From: Baekduia soli
Lineage (GTDB): Bacteria > Actinomycetota > Thermoleophilia > Solirubrobacterales > Solirubrobacteraceae
Length of the DNA: 64,000 nt
Assembly: GCF_007970665.1 (NCBI RefSeq)
Contig: NZ_CP042430.1
Location: forward strand, 4,836,001 to 4,900,000
Reading direction: 5' to 3'
The notes beneath the pieces are model-generated. The model was not told where the DNA came from. It worked only from the letters and a program-made list of their open reading frames with translations, and did no database searches. Both the position numbers and the translations under genes were made by a program. This document shows, piece by piece, positions 9,099-17,547 of the stretch (position 1 is its first letter; each line of letters starts with the position of its first letter).

Positions 9099-9950
9099 AT
9101 GCCCGCTCCCGACACCCCCGACGTCCTGCGGCTCGCCGCGTTCACCGACCGTCCCGACGGTGGCAACCCCGCCGGCGTGGTCCTCGACGCCAGCGGGCTC
9201 CGCGGCGACCGCATGCAGGCCATCGCGACCGCCGTCGGCTACTCGGAGACCGCGTTCCTGACCGCTCGCGACGACGGCTCGCTCGACGCCCGCTACTTCA
9301 GCCCGGAGGCGGAGGTCCCGTTCTGCGGGCACGCCACGATCGCCGCCGCGGTGGCGGTCGCCGGGGTGCGCGGACCGGGGCGGCTGGTCCTGCACACCCT
9401 CGCCGGGGACGTCCCGGTGCGCACAAAGCGCGATGGCGGCGTGGTCACCGCGACGCTGACGAGCGTGACGCCGGAGGTCGGCCCGGTCCCCGGCGCCGAC
9501 CTGGCGACGGCGCTCGACGCGCTGCGCTGGGCACCCCGGGACCTCGACCCGGACCTGCCGCCGCGGATCGCGTTCGCCGGCGCGCGCCATCTCGTGCTGG
9601 CCGCCGGCTCACGGGCGCGCCTGGCCGACCTCGACTACGACTTCGCCGCCCTGAGGACGTACATGGCCGCTCGCGACCTGACGACCGTCGATCTCGTCTG
9701 GCGCGAGGACCCGCTCACGTTCCACGCCCGCAACCCGTTCCCGGTCGGCGGCGTGGTCGAGGACCCCGCGACGGGCGCTGCTGCGGCGGCGCTCGGGGCC
9801 TACCTGCGCGCGCTCGGCGCTGTGACACCCCCGGCCCGCGTCACCATCCACCAGGGCGAGGACCTCGGGCGCCCGAGCCTGCTGACCGTCGACATCGACG
9901 CCGGGAGCGGCGGCATCGAGGTCACGGGCACCGCGGTGGCGATCGCGTGA
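9099..9950 (+). CDS. PhzF-family isomerase-like protein
   Basis: The product is 283 residues with the two-half beta-barrel signature of the PhzF/YddE family: G-N-P-A-G-V near residue 22, S-E-T-A-F-L with the catalytic-type glutamate at residue 50, Y-F-S-P-E-A-E-V-P-F-C-G-H-A-T, and V-E-D-P-A-T-G-A-A-A-A-A in the second half. PhzF isomerises dihydro-hydroxyanthranilate in phenazine synthesis. Here there are no other phenazine genes, so a general small-molecule isomerase or epimerase is more likely. No strong ribosome-binding site precedes the ATG. Confidence 0.87.
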   Translation: MPAPDTPDVLRLAAFTDRPDGGNPAGVVLDASGLRGDRMQAIATAVGYSETAFLTARDDGSLDARYFSPEAEVPFCGHATIAAAVAVAGVRGPGRLVLHTLAGDVPVRTKRDGGVVTATLTSVTPEVGPVPGADLATALDALRWAPRDLDPDLPPRIAFAGARHLVLAAGSRARLADLDYDFAALRTYMAARDLTTVDLVWREDPLTFHARNPFPVGGVVEDPATGAAAAALGAYLRALGAVTPPARVTIHQGEDLGRPSLLTVDIDAGSGGIEVTGTAVAIA

Positions 9951-10003
9951 GCGCCGCCGCCCGTGGACGATCGTCGCCGGCACGTCGCGGCCCGACAACG
10001 ACG

Positions 10004-10030
10004 AAGGGCCGCATCGGGTATGCGGCCCTT
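10004..10030 (-). terminator. Hairpin terminator behind tRNA-Pro
   Basis: An 11-bp perfect stem, AAGGGCCGCAT with ATGCGGCCCTT around a five-base loop. On the minus strand it lies 16 bases past the 3' end of the tRNA-Pro gene and is followed by a weakly T-rich stretch. It may also stop transcription of phzF from the other side. Confidence 0.6.
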
Positions 10031-10046
10031 CTGACCTGCGAATCCA

Positions 10047-10120
10047 TCGGGGCGCCCGGATTCGAACCGGGGACCTCGCCGACCCGAACGGCGCGCGCTA
10101 CCAGGCTGCGCCACGCCCCG
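10047..10120 (-). tRNA. tRNA-Pro (anticodon CGG)
   Basis: A 74-nt cloverleaf on the minus strand. The acceptor stem is CGGGGCG/CGCCCCG with A as discriminator; the D arm GCGCAGCCTGGTAGCGC is standard; the anticodon stem CGCCG/CGGCG encloses the loop TTCGGGT, giving anticodon CGG, which reads CCG, a common proline codon in this genome; the T arm holds GGTTCGAATCC. The CCA end is not encoded. A strong hairpin follows. Confidence 0.95.
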
Positions 10121-10133
10121 AGGACCAAGGATG

Positions 10134-10373
10134 CTACTCGCCCGTGCCCGCGACGGCCTTGTAGTAGCGGACCGCGAGGCCGGTCATGAGGGTCTGGAAG
10201 GCCGCATCGAGCGTCATGTCCGCGTGCTCGGCCCAGCGCTGCAGGCCCTCGTCCTCGATCGCCTGGGCCTCCGCGATGACGTCGTCGCACAGCTCCGGGT
10301 GGCGATCGGCGAAGAACGCGCCGATGGAGTACAGCCCCGTATCGGTGAGCGGCTCGAGCGGATCGCTGCTCAC
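10134..10373 (-). CDS. Small conserved-looking protein, function unknown
   Basis: The product is 79 residues, acidic overall and predicted helical (start V-S-S-D-P-L-E-P-L-T-D, end Y-K-A-V-A-G-T-G-E), with no signal peptide or membrane segment. The GTG at 10371-10373 overlaps the TGA of the sigma-factor gene by four bases (GTGA), so it is translated as the second gene of that operon. Sequence complexity and codon use are those of a real gene. Its link to the sigma factor suggests a regulatory partner, but that is inference only. Confidence 0.6.
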   Translation of the reverse strand: MSSDPLEPLTDTGLYSIGAFFADRHPELCDDVIAEAQAIEDEGLQRWAEHADMTLDAAFQTLMTGLAVRYYKAVAGTGE

Positions 10374-12163
10374 GAGCCCCCGAGCAGCCCACTCACGGTT
10401 CCGGTGACCCCGTCGACGGTCTTCCCGGCGGTGCCTGCGACCGCGCCCGTCGCGCCCTGGACGGCCTGCGCACCCGCGGTGCCGACGGTGCCCTTGACCT
10501 CGGCGACCGTCTGGCCGACCTGGCCGGCGGCGCCCTGGGCGACCGCGCCGGCGGCCTGGCCCGCCGCCTGGCCCGCGTCGACGGTCTGGTCGACGGTCTG
10601 GCCCACCGCCTGGCCCGTGTCCTCGACGACCTGGCCGGCGGTGCCGCCGATGGTGGCTCCGGCCGCGTCGGTGACGTGGGAGACGACCTGCCCCGCCGTC
10701 GCCGGTGCCGAGGCCGGCGGCTGCAGCAGCGCGACCGGGTCGGGATCGACCAGCGGCTGCGTGCCGCCGCCCGAGGACCCCGCGCCACCCAGCGCGCCCG
10801 TGAGCACCGACGGCGTGCTGTCGTGGCCGGCCGGACGCGCCGACGACCCCGTCGAGGCCGCCCCGGAGGCGGCGCTCGGCGCGGACCCCCCGGCGCCGGC
10901 GCCCGTGCCCGGATCGGCGCCCGCAGACCCCTGGGACGCGCCCGGCGCCGTCGCGGGCCGCGTCGCGCTGCCCGACCCCGCGCCGGCGCGGCCGGCGGGG
11001 GTCCGTGCGCTCGTGGCGGCGACCGCCGCAGCGGCCCGCGCCCCGGCACCGGACGATCCGGCGGCGCCGCCCGGCCCGCCGGTGGGCTGCGCCGCCGCCG
11101 CGCGCGCGGCGCCGGTGTCGTGCTGGACCACGGCGCCCGCGCCCACGCCCGTGAGGGCGAGCGCGGCGACGGCCGCGGCGGCCTTGACCCAGCCGGCACC
11201 GGCGGAGTCCCCGTACTGGGCGGCGGCCAGCGAGGCCTGCGTGAGGGATGTCCCGTGCTGCGCGACCCCTGTCCCGGCGGCATCGGCGTGACCGCCGTCG
11301 GGCGCGTCGGTCCCGCCGAGCCGGCGCCGCAGGAACGCAGGCAGCGGCAGCAGCGCCGCCAGCCGCGACCGCGTGCGCCCGCGCATCAGAGCCGTCACGT
11401 CCAGGCCCGCAAGCTGGGCCTCGCGGCGACAGGGCGTGCACTGCGCGAGGTGGCTGCCGACCCGGCGCTCCTCCCGGCCCGACAGCGCCGCCGCGCCCGT
11501 CGTGCCCGCGCGCCCGACGGCCGCCCGAACCACCAGGCAGCGCTCACCGGTCACGAGCTCGGAGTACTCCTCGGTCAGGCGGCGGCGCGCGCGGAACAGC
11601 GTGGACTCCACCGCTGCGCGTGAGAGCCCGAGGCGCTCGCCGATCTCCCGGTACGACAGGCCCTCGAGCTCACGCATGACGAGGATCTGGTGATGGGTCG
11701 GCGAGAGCCCACCGAACGCGCCACACAGGTCTGAGAGCCGCTGCTTGGCGTCCACGGCCGCGTCGGGCCCGGGCGCCGGGCTGGCCAGCCGGCCCAGGTC
11801 GGCCGCACCGAGGGCCTCCTGTGCGTCGTAGGAGACCTCTTCGGAGCGGCGTCCGCGGCGGAACGCGTCGATGCCGGCGTTCTTGGCGATCTCGTAGATC
11901 CACGGCTTGAACGCGATGGGCTGCGTCGTCTGGCGCATGCGCCGAAGCGCCGCGACGAAGACCTCCTGGGTGAGGTCCTCGGCGCGCCCGTGGTCGCGCA
12001 CCATCCCGTAGAGGTAGGCGGAGATCCGGCGGTGGTAGCGCTGATACAGCCGCTCGAACGCGCGATCGTCGCCGGCGCGGACGGCGCGGACCAGATCGTG
12101 ATCGGCAGCGTCGGCGCGACCCCTTGCGGTCGCGGGCACTGCCGGTACGGCGAGCGTGGCCAA
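10370..12163 (-). CDS. ECF-type sigma factor fused to a zinc-finger, membrane-spanning anti-sigma-like part with a repetitive tail
   Basis: The product is 597 residues starting at TTG 12161-12163. Residues about 22-95 are sigma region 2 (A-E-D-L-T-Q-E-V-F). Residues about 150-200 are region 4 (L-S-Y-R-E-I-G-E-R-L-G-L-S). A zinc-finger anti-sigma motif H-x3-C-x2-C follows at 238-245, then one transmembrane helix at about 327-346. The remaining about 250 residues are Ala/Gly/Ser/Thr-rich and end in repeats of the type G-Q-x-V-x-x-T-x-Q-x-V. Combining sigma and anti-sigma-like modules in one chain suggests a membrane-tethered sigma factor. Whether it is released by proteolysis is inference. Confidence 0.85.
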   Translation of the reverse strand: MATLAVPAVPATARGRADAADHDLVRAVRAGDDRAFERLYQRYHRRISAYLYGMVRDHGRAEDLTQEVFVAALRRMRQTTQPIAFKPWIYEIAKNAGIDAFRRGRRSEEVSYDAQEALGAADLGRLASPAPGPDAAVDAKQRLSDLCGAFGGLSPTHHQILVMRELEGLSYREIGERLGLSRAAVESTLFRARRRLTEEYSELVTGERCLVVRAAVGRAGTTGAAALSGREERRVGSHLAQCTPCRREAQLAGLDVTALMRGRTRSRLAALLPLPAFLRRRLGGTDAPDGGHADAAGTGVAQHGTSLTQASLAAAQYGDSAGAGWVKAAAAVAALALTGVGAGAVVQHDTGAARAAAAQPTGGPGGAAGSSGAGARAAAAVAATSARTPAGRAGAGSGSATRPATAPGASQGSAGADPGTGAGAGGSAPSAASGAASTGSSARPAGHDSTPSVLTGALGGAGSSGGGTQPLVDPDPVALLQPPASAPATAGQVVSHVTDAAGATIGGTAGQVVEDTGQAVGQTVDQTVDAGQAAGQAAGAVAQGAAGQVGQTVAEVKGTVGTAGAQAVQGATGAVAGTAGKTVDGVTGTVSGLLGGS

Positions 12164-12242
12164 GATCTCGTTCCCCGTTCCCCTGTGCGCCCCGGCCCCC
12201 GGCCCGCGCGCGACGGAACTGTAGCGTTTCCCCGAACTGCCG

Positions 12243-13007
12243 ATGCCGAGCCCCAGAGCCCTGACCGACCACCTCGACGCGCTGCTCGAGATCGACGACT
12301 TCCGCGACTACGGCCCCAACGGTCTGCAGGTACCCGCCAACGCCGATGTCCAGACCGTCGTGACCGGCGTCTCGGCCCACGTGGACCTCTTCTCCGCCGC
12401 CGCGCAGGAGGGCGCCGACCTCATCGTCGTCCACCACGGGCTGTTCTGGCGAGGTCAGCCGCTGGAGGTGACCGCGCCGATGTACCGCCGCCTGCGCCTG
12501 CTCTTCGACCACGACATGGCGCTGGCCGCCTATCACCTGCCGCTGGACGCCCACCCCCGCCACGGCAACAACGCGCTGCTGGCCGAGGGCCTCGGCGGCC
12601 TGCGCCCGCGCCCGTTCGCCGCCAGCGAGGGCCGCGACATCGGCGTCCGCGTCGAGTTCGACGGCGACGGGCTCGGCCTGGCGGAGCTGACCGACCGCGT
12701 CCGGGATCTCGTCGGCGGCCGCGAGCCGCTCGTCGTGGACGGCGGGCCCGAGCGCATCCGCAGCCTCGGCATCGTGTCCGGCGGCGGGACCGACTACGTG
12801 CACGAGGCGGTCGCCCTGGGGCTCGACGCGTTCCTGACCGGCGAGCCGGCCGAGCGGGCGTTCGGCATCGCCCGCGACGAGGGCATCCACTTCCTCGCCG
12901 CCGGCCACCACGCCACCGAGACCTTCGGCGTCCGCCGCCTCGGCGACCTGCTCGCCGACGAGTTCGGTGTGCGGCACGTCTTCGTCGATGTGCCCAACCC
13001 GATCTGA
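12243..13007 (+). CDS. Nif3-like dinuclear metal centre protein (DUF34)
   Basis: The product is 254 residues, near the short end for the family. The metal-binding motifs are clear: V-H-H-G-L-F-W near residue 64, H-L-P-L-D-A-H-P near residue 99, and A-G-H-H-A-T-E-T near residue 220. Family members form toroidal hexamers with a dinuclear metal site; a GTP cyclohydrolase-like or nucleotide-hydrolase role has been proposed, but the physiological reaction is unsettled. The insertion domain of longer homologues is absent. It is divergent from the sigma-factor gene, with about 79 bases between. Confidence 0.88.
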   Translation: MPSPRALTDHLDALLEIDDFRDYGPNGLQVPANADVQTVVTGVSAHVDLFSAAAQEGADLIVVHHGLFWRGQPLEVTAPMYRRLRLLFDHDMALAAYHLPLDAHPRHGNNALLAEGLGGLRPRPFAASEGRDIGVRVEFDGDGLGLAELTDRVRDLVGGREPLVVDGGPERIRSLGIVSGGGTDYVHEAVALGLDAFLTGEPAERAFGIARDEGIHFLAAGHHATETFGVRRLGDLLADEFGVRHVFVDVPNPI

Positions 13008-13034
13008 TCCGCAGGCCGGGCCGGGGATCCGGCC

Positions 13035-14444
13035 CTAGGACGTCGCCGGCGCCCCGGAGCCCGTCGCGATCCCGGCCAGCGCCCGCACCCCGCCGGCGAC
13101 GGAGGCCTCCGGGATGTTGGCGTAGCCGAGCATGAGCCGGGACACCCCGCCGTGCTCGAACCCGTGCAGGCCGACGCCGCGCTCCCAGGCCCGGGCCAGC
13201 AGCGGCCCGAGCGCCCAGGCGCCGGGCAGGCGCGCCGTCACGTGCAGCCCCGCCGGCAGCCCCTCGACCACGACGGCCGGCAGGTGGCGCTCGAGCGCGC
13301 CGACCAGGAGGTCGCGGCGGCGGCGGTAGCGGCCGCGCATGCGCCGCAGGTGCCGGTCGAGGTCGCCGCGCTCGATGAACCGCGCGAGGGCCAGCTGGTC
13401 GATCTGCGGGCTGCCGGAGTCCGCGAGCGCCTTGGCCTCGGTCACCGCCTCCGCCAGCCCCTCGGGCAGCACGGCCCAGCCCAGGCGCAGGCCGGGCGCG
13501 AGCGTCTTGGACGCCGTCCCGAGGTAGACGACGTGGCCGGGCGCCAGCGCCTGCAGCGCCCCGACGGGCTCGCGGTCGAAGCGGTACTCGCCGTCGTAGT
13601 CGTCCTCGAGGATCCAGGCCCCCCGGCGCACCGCCCACTCCACGACCCCCGCGCGCCGCTCCGGCGCCAGCGCCATGCCGAGCGGGTACTGGTGCGAGGG
13701 CGTGATGAGGACCGCGCCGACATCGGCGCCCTCCAGCGCCTGCACGACCAGGCCGTCGCGGTCGACGGGGACCGGGACGACCGCCAGCCCCTCGCGCGCG
13801 AGGACCCGGCGATGCACCGGGAAGCCCGGGTCCTCGACGCCCACGCGCCCGACGCCGCTGCGGCGCAGCGCGCGCGCCAGCACCGCCACCGCCTGGGTCA
13901 TGCCCGTGCACACCACGATCCGCTCGGGCTCGGCGGCCACGCCGCGTGCGCGCCCGAGGTACGCCGCCAGCGTCGCGCGCAGCGCGGGCACCCCCGCGCG
14001 GTCCCCGTAGCCCAGGGCGGCGTCGGGCGCGTCGTGCAGCGCGTCGCGCAGCGCCGCCAGCCAGGCGCGCCGCGGGAAGGCCGACAGGTCGGCGGCCTCG
14101 ACCCGGAAGTCGAACCGGACCGAGCGCGGCGGACCCGGAACGGCGGGCGGCGACGGCTCGTGGCGCTCGACGTGCGCGACGCGCGTGACCGCCCCGGCGC
14201 GGGACACGAGAAAGCCCTCCGCGGCCAGTTGGGCGTAGGCCTCGACGACGACGCCGCGGGAGATCCCGAGCTCGGCGGCGAGCGCCCGCGTCGACGGCAG
14301 CGGGGTGCCCGCGTGGAGCACGCCGCGGCGGATGCCGTCGCGCAGCTGCTGCTCGAGCTGCTCGCGCAGCGGCCGTGCTCCGGAGCGGTCCACAGCGACG
14401 AGCAGGTCCAGTCCGAGGTGCGGTGCCGGGCGCCACCCCGACAC
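13035..14444 (-). CDS. MocR/PdxR-type regulator (GntR HTH fused to aminotransferase-like domain)
   Basis: The product is 469 residues. Residues about 12-85 are a GntR winged helix-turn-helix (P-S-T-R-A-L-A-A-E-L-G-I-S-R). The rest is a fold-type I aminotransferase-like domain with E-D-D-Y-D-G-E-Y-R-F and the PLP-lysine motif S-K-T-L-A-P-G-L-R-L-G. MocR proteins use bound PLP as an effector; PdxR members control vitamin B6 synthesis, others control GABA or taurine use. No pdxST genes are nearby, so the target is unknown. It is divergent from a small 60-residue gene, and the 117-base gap is the likely operator region. Confidence 0.87.
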   Translation of the reverse strand: MSGWRPAPHLGLDLLVAVDRSGARPLREQLEQQLRDGIRRGVLHAGTPLPSTRALAAELGISRGVVVEAYAQLAAEGFLVSRAGAVTRVAHVERHEPSPPAVPGPPRSVRFDFRVEAADLSAFPRRAWLAALRDALHDAPDAALGYGDRAGVPALRATLAAYLGRARGVAAEPERIVVCTGMTQAVAVLARALRRSGVGRVGVEDPGFPVHRRVLAREGLAVVPVPVDRDGLVVQALEGADVGAVLITPSHQYPLGMALAPERRAGVVEWAVRRGAWILEDDYDGEYRFDREPVGALQALAPGHVVYLGTASKTLAPGLRLGWAVLPEGLAEAVTEAKALADSGSPQIDQLALARFIERGDLDRHLRRMRGRYRRRRDLLVGALERHLPAVVVEGLPAGLHVTARLPGAWALGPLLARAWERGVGLHGFEHGGVSRLMLGYANIPEASVAGGVRALAGIATGSGAPATS

Positions 14445-14491
14445 TGTGACAGCGCCCGACGCACCGGAAGTCAGATATCCGGCTCGATCGG

Positions 14492-14520
14492 TTGTCGCCG
14501 TCCACCCTGCGCGCTACGTT
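14492..14520 (+). promoter_or_regulatory. Putative sigma-A-type promoter of the 60-residue gene
   Basis: TTGTCG (14492-14497) and TACGTT (14515-14520) are separated by 17 bases. The -10 fits TANNNT. It sits about 40 bases before the ATG at 14562, within the divergent gap that also serves the MocR gene. Confidence 0.45.
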
Positions 14521-14561
14521 CCAATCGTCACCACCACCCATCCACATAGGAGGGCATGCCG

Positions 14562-14744
14562 ATGGCCATTCACCTGACGCCGACCGAGTTGGCACGCGAG
14601 TCCGGACTCGATCGGCGCGACGTCATCGCCAAGTGCATGGAGATGGGCGTCCCGATCTTCCAGGGACGCATCGACAAGACGCTCTTCATCGCCTCGCTCG
14701 AGAGCGGCGTCAGCGTCCAGCAGCCGGCGGAGGCCACCGCCTAG
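14562..14744 (+). CDS. Small 60-residue protein with an IF2-N-like helical pattern
   Basis: The product is about 60 residues. Two ATGs are possible (14556 and 14562). The AGGAGGG at 14548-14554 stands at the correct distance from the second, which I prefer. The segment L-T-P-T-E-L-A-R-E-S-G-L-D-R-R-D-V-I-A-K resembles the small helical IF2-N or helix-turn-helix fold (E-L-A-x-E-x-G then V-x-x-K-x-x-x-M-G), followed by a beta-like end. A nucleic-acid contact is possible but unproven. It has its own promoter-like elements and a strong ribosome-binding site, so it is probably well expressed. Confidence 0.7.
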   Translation: MAIHLTPTELARESGLDRRDVIAKCMEMGVPIFQGRIDKTLFIASLESGVSVQQPAEATA

Positions 14745-14788
14745 CGGCGGACCGCACGATGCACCTCGCGCGCTCCGCGCGCGGACCC

Positions 14789-14794
14789 TAGACT
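14789..14794 (+). promoter_or_regulatory. Putative -10 element of the acyl-CoA synthetase gene
   Basis: TAGACT fits the actinobacterial TANNNT -10 and lies 45 bases before the ATG at 14839. No good -35 is visible. A small GC hairpin (GCGCG/CGCGC) stands just upstream. The gene itself has an AGGAGGAGGAG ribosome-binding site. Confidence 0.35.
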
Positions 14795-14838
14795 CCTCGC
14801 CTGACACCCTGTCGAAGCAGCAGCAGGAGGAGGAGAAG

Positions 14839-16632
14839 ATGTCGGCTGGCATCACGCCCGCCGTCACGTCCGGATCGGTGACGATCGCGGACCTCTGCGC
14901 GCGCGCGGCCGAGCGGTTCGCCGATCGCATCGCGATCCGCCACAAGGTCGACGGCGAGTGGCGCGACGTGACGTTCGCCGAGCTGGGCCGGACGGTCACC
15001 GAGATCGGCCTCGGCCTCATCGCCCTCGGCCTGCAGCCGGGCGAGCGCGTCGCGATCCTCTGCGACACCCGCCCGGAGTGGGCCTACGCGGATTTTGCGA
15101 TCTCCAGCGCCGGCGGCGTCGTGGTTCCCGTCTACCCCACGAACTCGGCCGAGGAGTGCGAGTGGGTCGTCGGCAACTCGGAGTCGGTGCTCGTCGTGTG
15201 CGAGAACGCCGAGCAGGTCGCCAAGATCGTCGCCGTCCGCGAACGCCTCCCCCACCTGCGCGGCCTCGTGGTCATCGACCCCGCCGGCGACGTGGCCGAC
15301 GCCGTGGGCCTCGACGAGCTGCGCCGCCGCGGTGCCTCTGAGGATCCCGAGGCGCTGCGCGCGCGCACCGCCGCCGTCGGGCCCGACGACCCCTTCACCT
15401 TCATCTACACCTCGGGGACGACCGGGCCCCCGAAGGGCTGCGTGCTCACCCACGGCAACTACCGCTCGGTGCTGGACATGGTCAGTCGCCGGGGGCTGTT
15501 CGAGGACGGCGATGACCTCGTCTACCTCTTCCTGCCGCTCGCGCACGCGTTCGCGCTGCTCATCCAGCTCGGCGCCGTGGACCGCGGCACCGCGATCGCC
15601 TACTGGGGCGGGGACGCCAAGGCCATCATCGGCGAGCTCATGGAGGTCAAGCCGACCTACCTGCCGTCGGTCCCGCGCATCTTCGAGAAGCTCTACACGC
15701 TGGCCCAGCAGCAGATGACGCCCGACGAGCTCGCGACGATCCGCACCGTCGGCGGACGGATCCGCGACCTCGAGATCCGTGGCGAGGCGGTCCCCGGCGA
15801 GCTCCGCGAGCAGTTCGCCGCCGTGGCCCCCAAGGCCGAGTTCGTCCGCGGGCTGTTCGGCGGCCGCATCCGCGAGGCCGTCACGGGGGCGGCCCCCATC
15901 GCCCGCGAGATCCTCGAGTTCTTCTGGGGCTGCGGCATCCCCGTCCTGGAGGGCTACGGGATGACCGAGACGTCGACGGTCGCCACGAGCTCGCGCCCGG
16001 AGGACCACCGCTTCGGCTCGGTCGGGCGCCCCCTGGAGGGCGTCGAGGTCCGCATCGCGCCCGACGGCGAGCTGCTCCTGCGCGGTGCCAACATCTTCCA
16101 GGGCTACTACAAGAACGACGACGCGTCGTTCGGCGCCGTCGAGGACGGCTGGCTGCACACGGGCGACCTGGGCTCCGTCGACGAGGACGGCTTCGTCTAC
16201 ATCACGGGCCGCAAGAAGGACATCATCATCACCTCGGGCGGCAAGAACCTGACGCCGGCCAACCTCGAGAACGACCTCAAGCAGACGCGCTGGGTCTCCC
16301 AGGCCGTGATGCACGGCGACCGCCGCCCCTACCCCGTCATGCTCATCACGCTCGACGAGGAGGAGATCGTGCCCTGGGCGACCGCGCAGGGGATCGAGGA
16401 CACGTCGATGGCCGCCCTGGCCGCGAGCCCCGAGGTGCACGCGCTCGTCCAGGGCGTGCTCGACGCGGCCAACGCGAAGTACGCGCCGGTCGAGCAGGTC
16501 AAGAAGTTCGCGATCCTGGACCACGACCTCTCCCAGGAGACCGGCGAGCTCACGCCGACGCTGAAGGTCAAGCGCAACGTCGTCAACGAGAAGTACCTCC
16601 CGGTCCTGGACGCGCTCTACGACGAGGGCTGA
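14839..16632 (+). CDS. AMP-forming long-chain acyl-CoA synthetase (FadD15-like)
   Basis: The product is 597 residues, the usual length for bacterial long-chain acyl-CoA synthetases. The AMP-binding motif Y-T-S-G-T-T-G-P-P-K-G is at about residue 191, E-G-Y-G-M-T-E-T at about 372, G-D-L-G at about 441 and the hinge/K region G-R-K-K-D-I-I-I-T-S-G-G-K-N-L-T-P at about 457. The enzyme activates fatty acids with ATP and CoA through an acyl-adenylate for lipid synthesis or beta-oxidation. The resemblance to membrane-associated FadD15/FAA types is from overall pattern only. Start ATG has an exceptionally good AGGAGG site. Confidence 0.92.
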   Translation: MSAGITPAVTSGSVTIADLCARAAERFADRIAIRHKVDGEWRDVTFAELGRTVTEIGLGLIALGLQPGERVAILCDTRPEWAYADFAISSAGGVVVPVYPTNSAEECEWVVGNSESVLVVCENAEQVAKIVAVRERLPHLRGLVVIDPAGDVADAVGLDELRRRGASEDPEALRARTAAVGPDDPFTFIYTSGTTGPPKGCVLTHGNYRSVLDMVSRRGLFEDGDDLVYLFLPLAHAFALLIQLGAVDRGTAIAYWGGDAKAIIGELMEVKPTYLPSVPRIFEKLYTLAQQQMTPDELATIRTVGGRIRDLEIRGEAVPGELREQFAAVAPKAEFVRGLFGGRIREAVTGAAPIAREILEFFWGCGIPVLEGYGMTETSTVATSSRPEDHRFGSVGRPLEGVEVRIAPDGELLLRGANIFQGYYKNDDASFGAVEDGWLHTGDLGSVDEDGFVYITGRKKDIIITSGGKNLTPANLENDLKQTRWVSQAVMHGDRRPYPVMLITLDEEEIVPWATAQGIEDTSMAALAASPEVHALVQGVLDAANAKYAPVEQVKKFAILDHDLSQETGELTPTLKVKRNVVNEKYLPVLDALYDEG

Positions 16633-16646
16633 GCGGCCCGGGGCGC

Positions 16647-16988
16647 TCAGCCCTGGCGCGTGGGGTCCATCGACGGGTCGGCGGTCGCGCGGACCGACCC
16701 GGCGACGTCGAGGATCGTGACGTCGCTGGGTCGCGCCAGCAGCTCGCCGACGCCCTGGAGGTAGTGGGTGAACTCCGGCGTCGCGTAGTGCGCGCGCAGC
16801 GCGGCCTCGTCGCGCCAGTGGGCGTCGAGGACGAACTCTCCGGGCTCGGCGTCCAGCGGCTCGTAGGCCGCCGCCGCCAGCGCGCCCGGCGCCGTGCGCA
16901 TCCCGGCGGCGTGCTGCACCAGCAGCGCCCGCAGCTCGCCGGCGCGCCCCGCCAGCCCATGGATCTCCGCGTGGACGAGCAGGCTCAT
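16647..16988 (-). CDS. Antibiotic biosynthesis monooxygenase (ABM)-domain protein
   Basis: The product is 113 residues with a ferredoxin-like dimeric alpha-beta-barrel pattern: an N-terminal strand M-S-L-L-V-H-A-E-I, a helix from residue 14, the core strand E-P-G-E-F-V-L-D-A-H-W-R-D-E-A-A-L-R-A-H, and the closing F-T-H-Y-L motif. ABM proteins act as small cofactor-free oxygenases, heme-degrading enzymes or quinol-handling proteins. Nothing here selects among these. It is convergent with the acyl-CoA synthetase gene, 14 bases apart. Confidence 0.82.
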   Translation of the reverse strand: MSLLVHAEIHGLAGRAGELRALLVQHAAGMRTAPGALAAAAYEPLDAEPGEFVLDAHWRDEAALRAHYATPEFTHYLQGVGELLARPSDVTILDVAGSVRATADPSMDPTRQG

Positions 16989-17056
16989 GGCGCCATCTTG
17001 GCAAACCCCCGCGCGACGGCCGGGAAGGCTCCGGGCCGCCGGCGACGCCGTACCCT

Positions 17057-17542
17057 GTGACCGTGCGCACGGACCCCACCGACAACGGCGGCCTGTTCGT
17101 CGGTCGTCGTCCGGGAACGGCGCCGACGCGCTACCGGGAGCTGCCCGAGCCGGGCAGCCCGGCGCGCCGCCGCGCCGACGCGGTGGTGGCGCACGCGCTG
17201 CTCGGGCTGGAGATCGTGCTCAGCCTGCTCTTCTGGGGTCCGATCCCGGCGGGGGCGCTCTGGCTGGCCTCGCGCGTGCAGTACTGGGGCGGCGGCGTCT
17301 TCGCGGCGATCCTCGTCGGCTTCGCGGCGATGCTCGTGGTCCTGATGGGCGGGCTCATGGTGCTCAAGCGCATCGACCAGGCCTGGATCCTCGTGCGCCG
17401 GGCCGCCGGCGTCGACCAGCGCCAGGGCGCGCTGGGCCGCGTCTTCGCGGTCACCGCGGCGATCTGCGCCACGGCGTTCGCGGTGTGGTTCCTGCTCGTC
17501 AACGGGCCGGGATCGTCGAGCTTCTCCGGCCAGGGCGGCTGA
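17057..17542 (+). CDS. Membrane protein of unknown function with three transmembrane segments
   Basis: The product is 161 residues. Start is GTG at 17057 or GTG at 17063. A polar N-terminal about 45 residues (Arg/Pro-rich) is followed by hydrophobic segments at about 45-70, 78-103 and 128-148 and a short Gly/Ser tail. I recognise no family motif. It ends five bases before the TTG start of the aminotransferase gene, so the two are probably co-transcribed. Confidence 0.7.
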   Translation: MTVRTDPTDNGGLFVGRRPGTAPTRYRELPEPGSPARRRADAVVAHALLGLEIVLSLLFWGPIPAGALWLASRVQYWGGGVFAAILVGFAAMLVVLMGGLMVLKRIDQAWILVRRAAGVDQRQGALGRVFAVTAAICATAFAVWFLLVNGPGSSSFSGQGG

Positions 17543-17547
17543 CCCGC

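Noticed and set aside
9099-9950. Phenazine biosynthesis
   Set aside because: Only a PhzF-type protein is present; none of the other phz genes is in the window.
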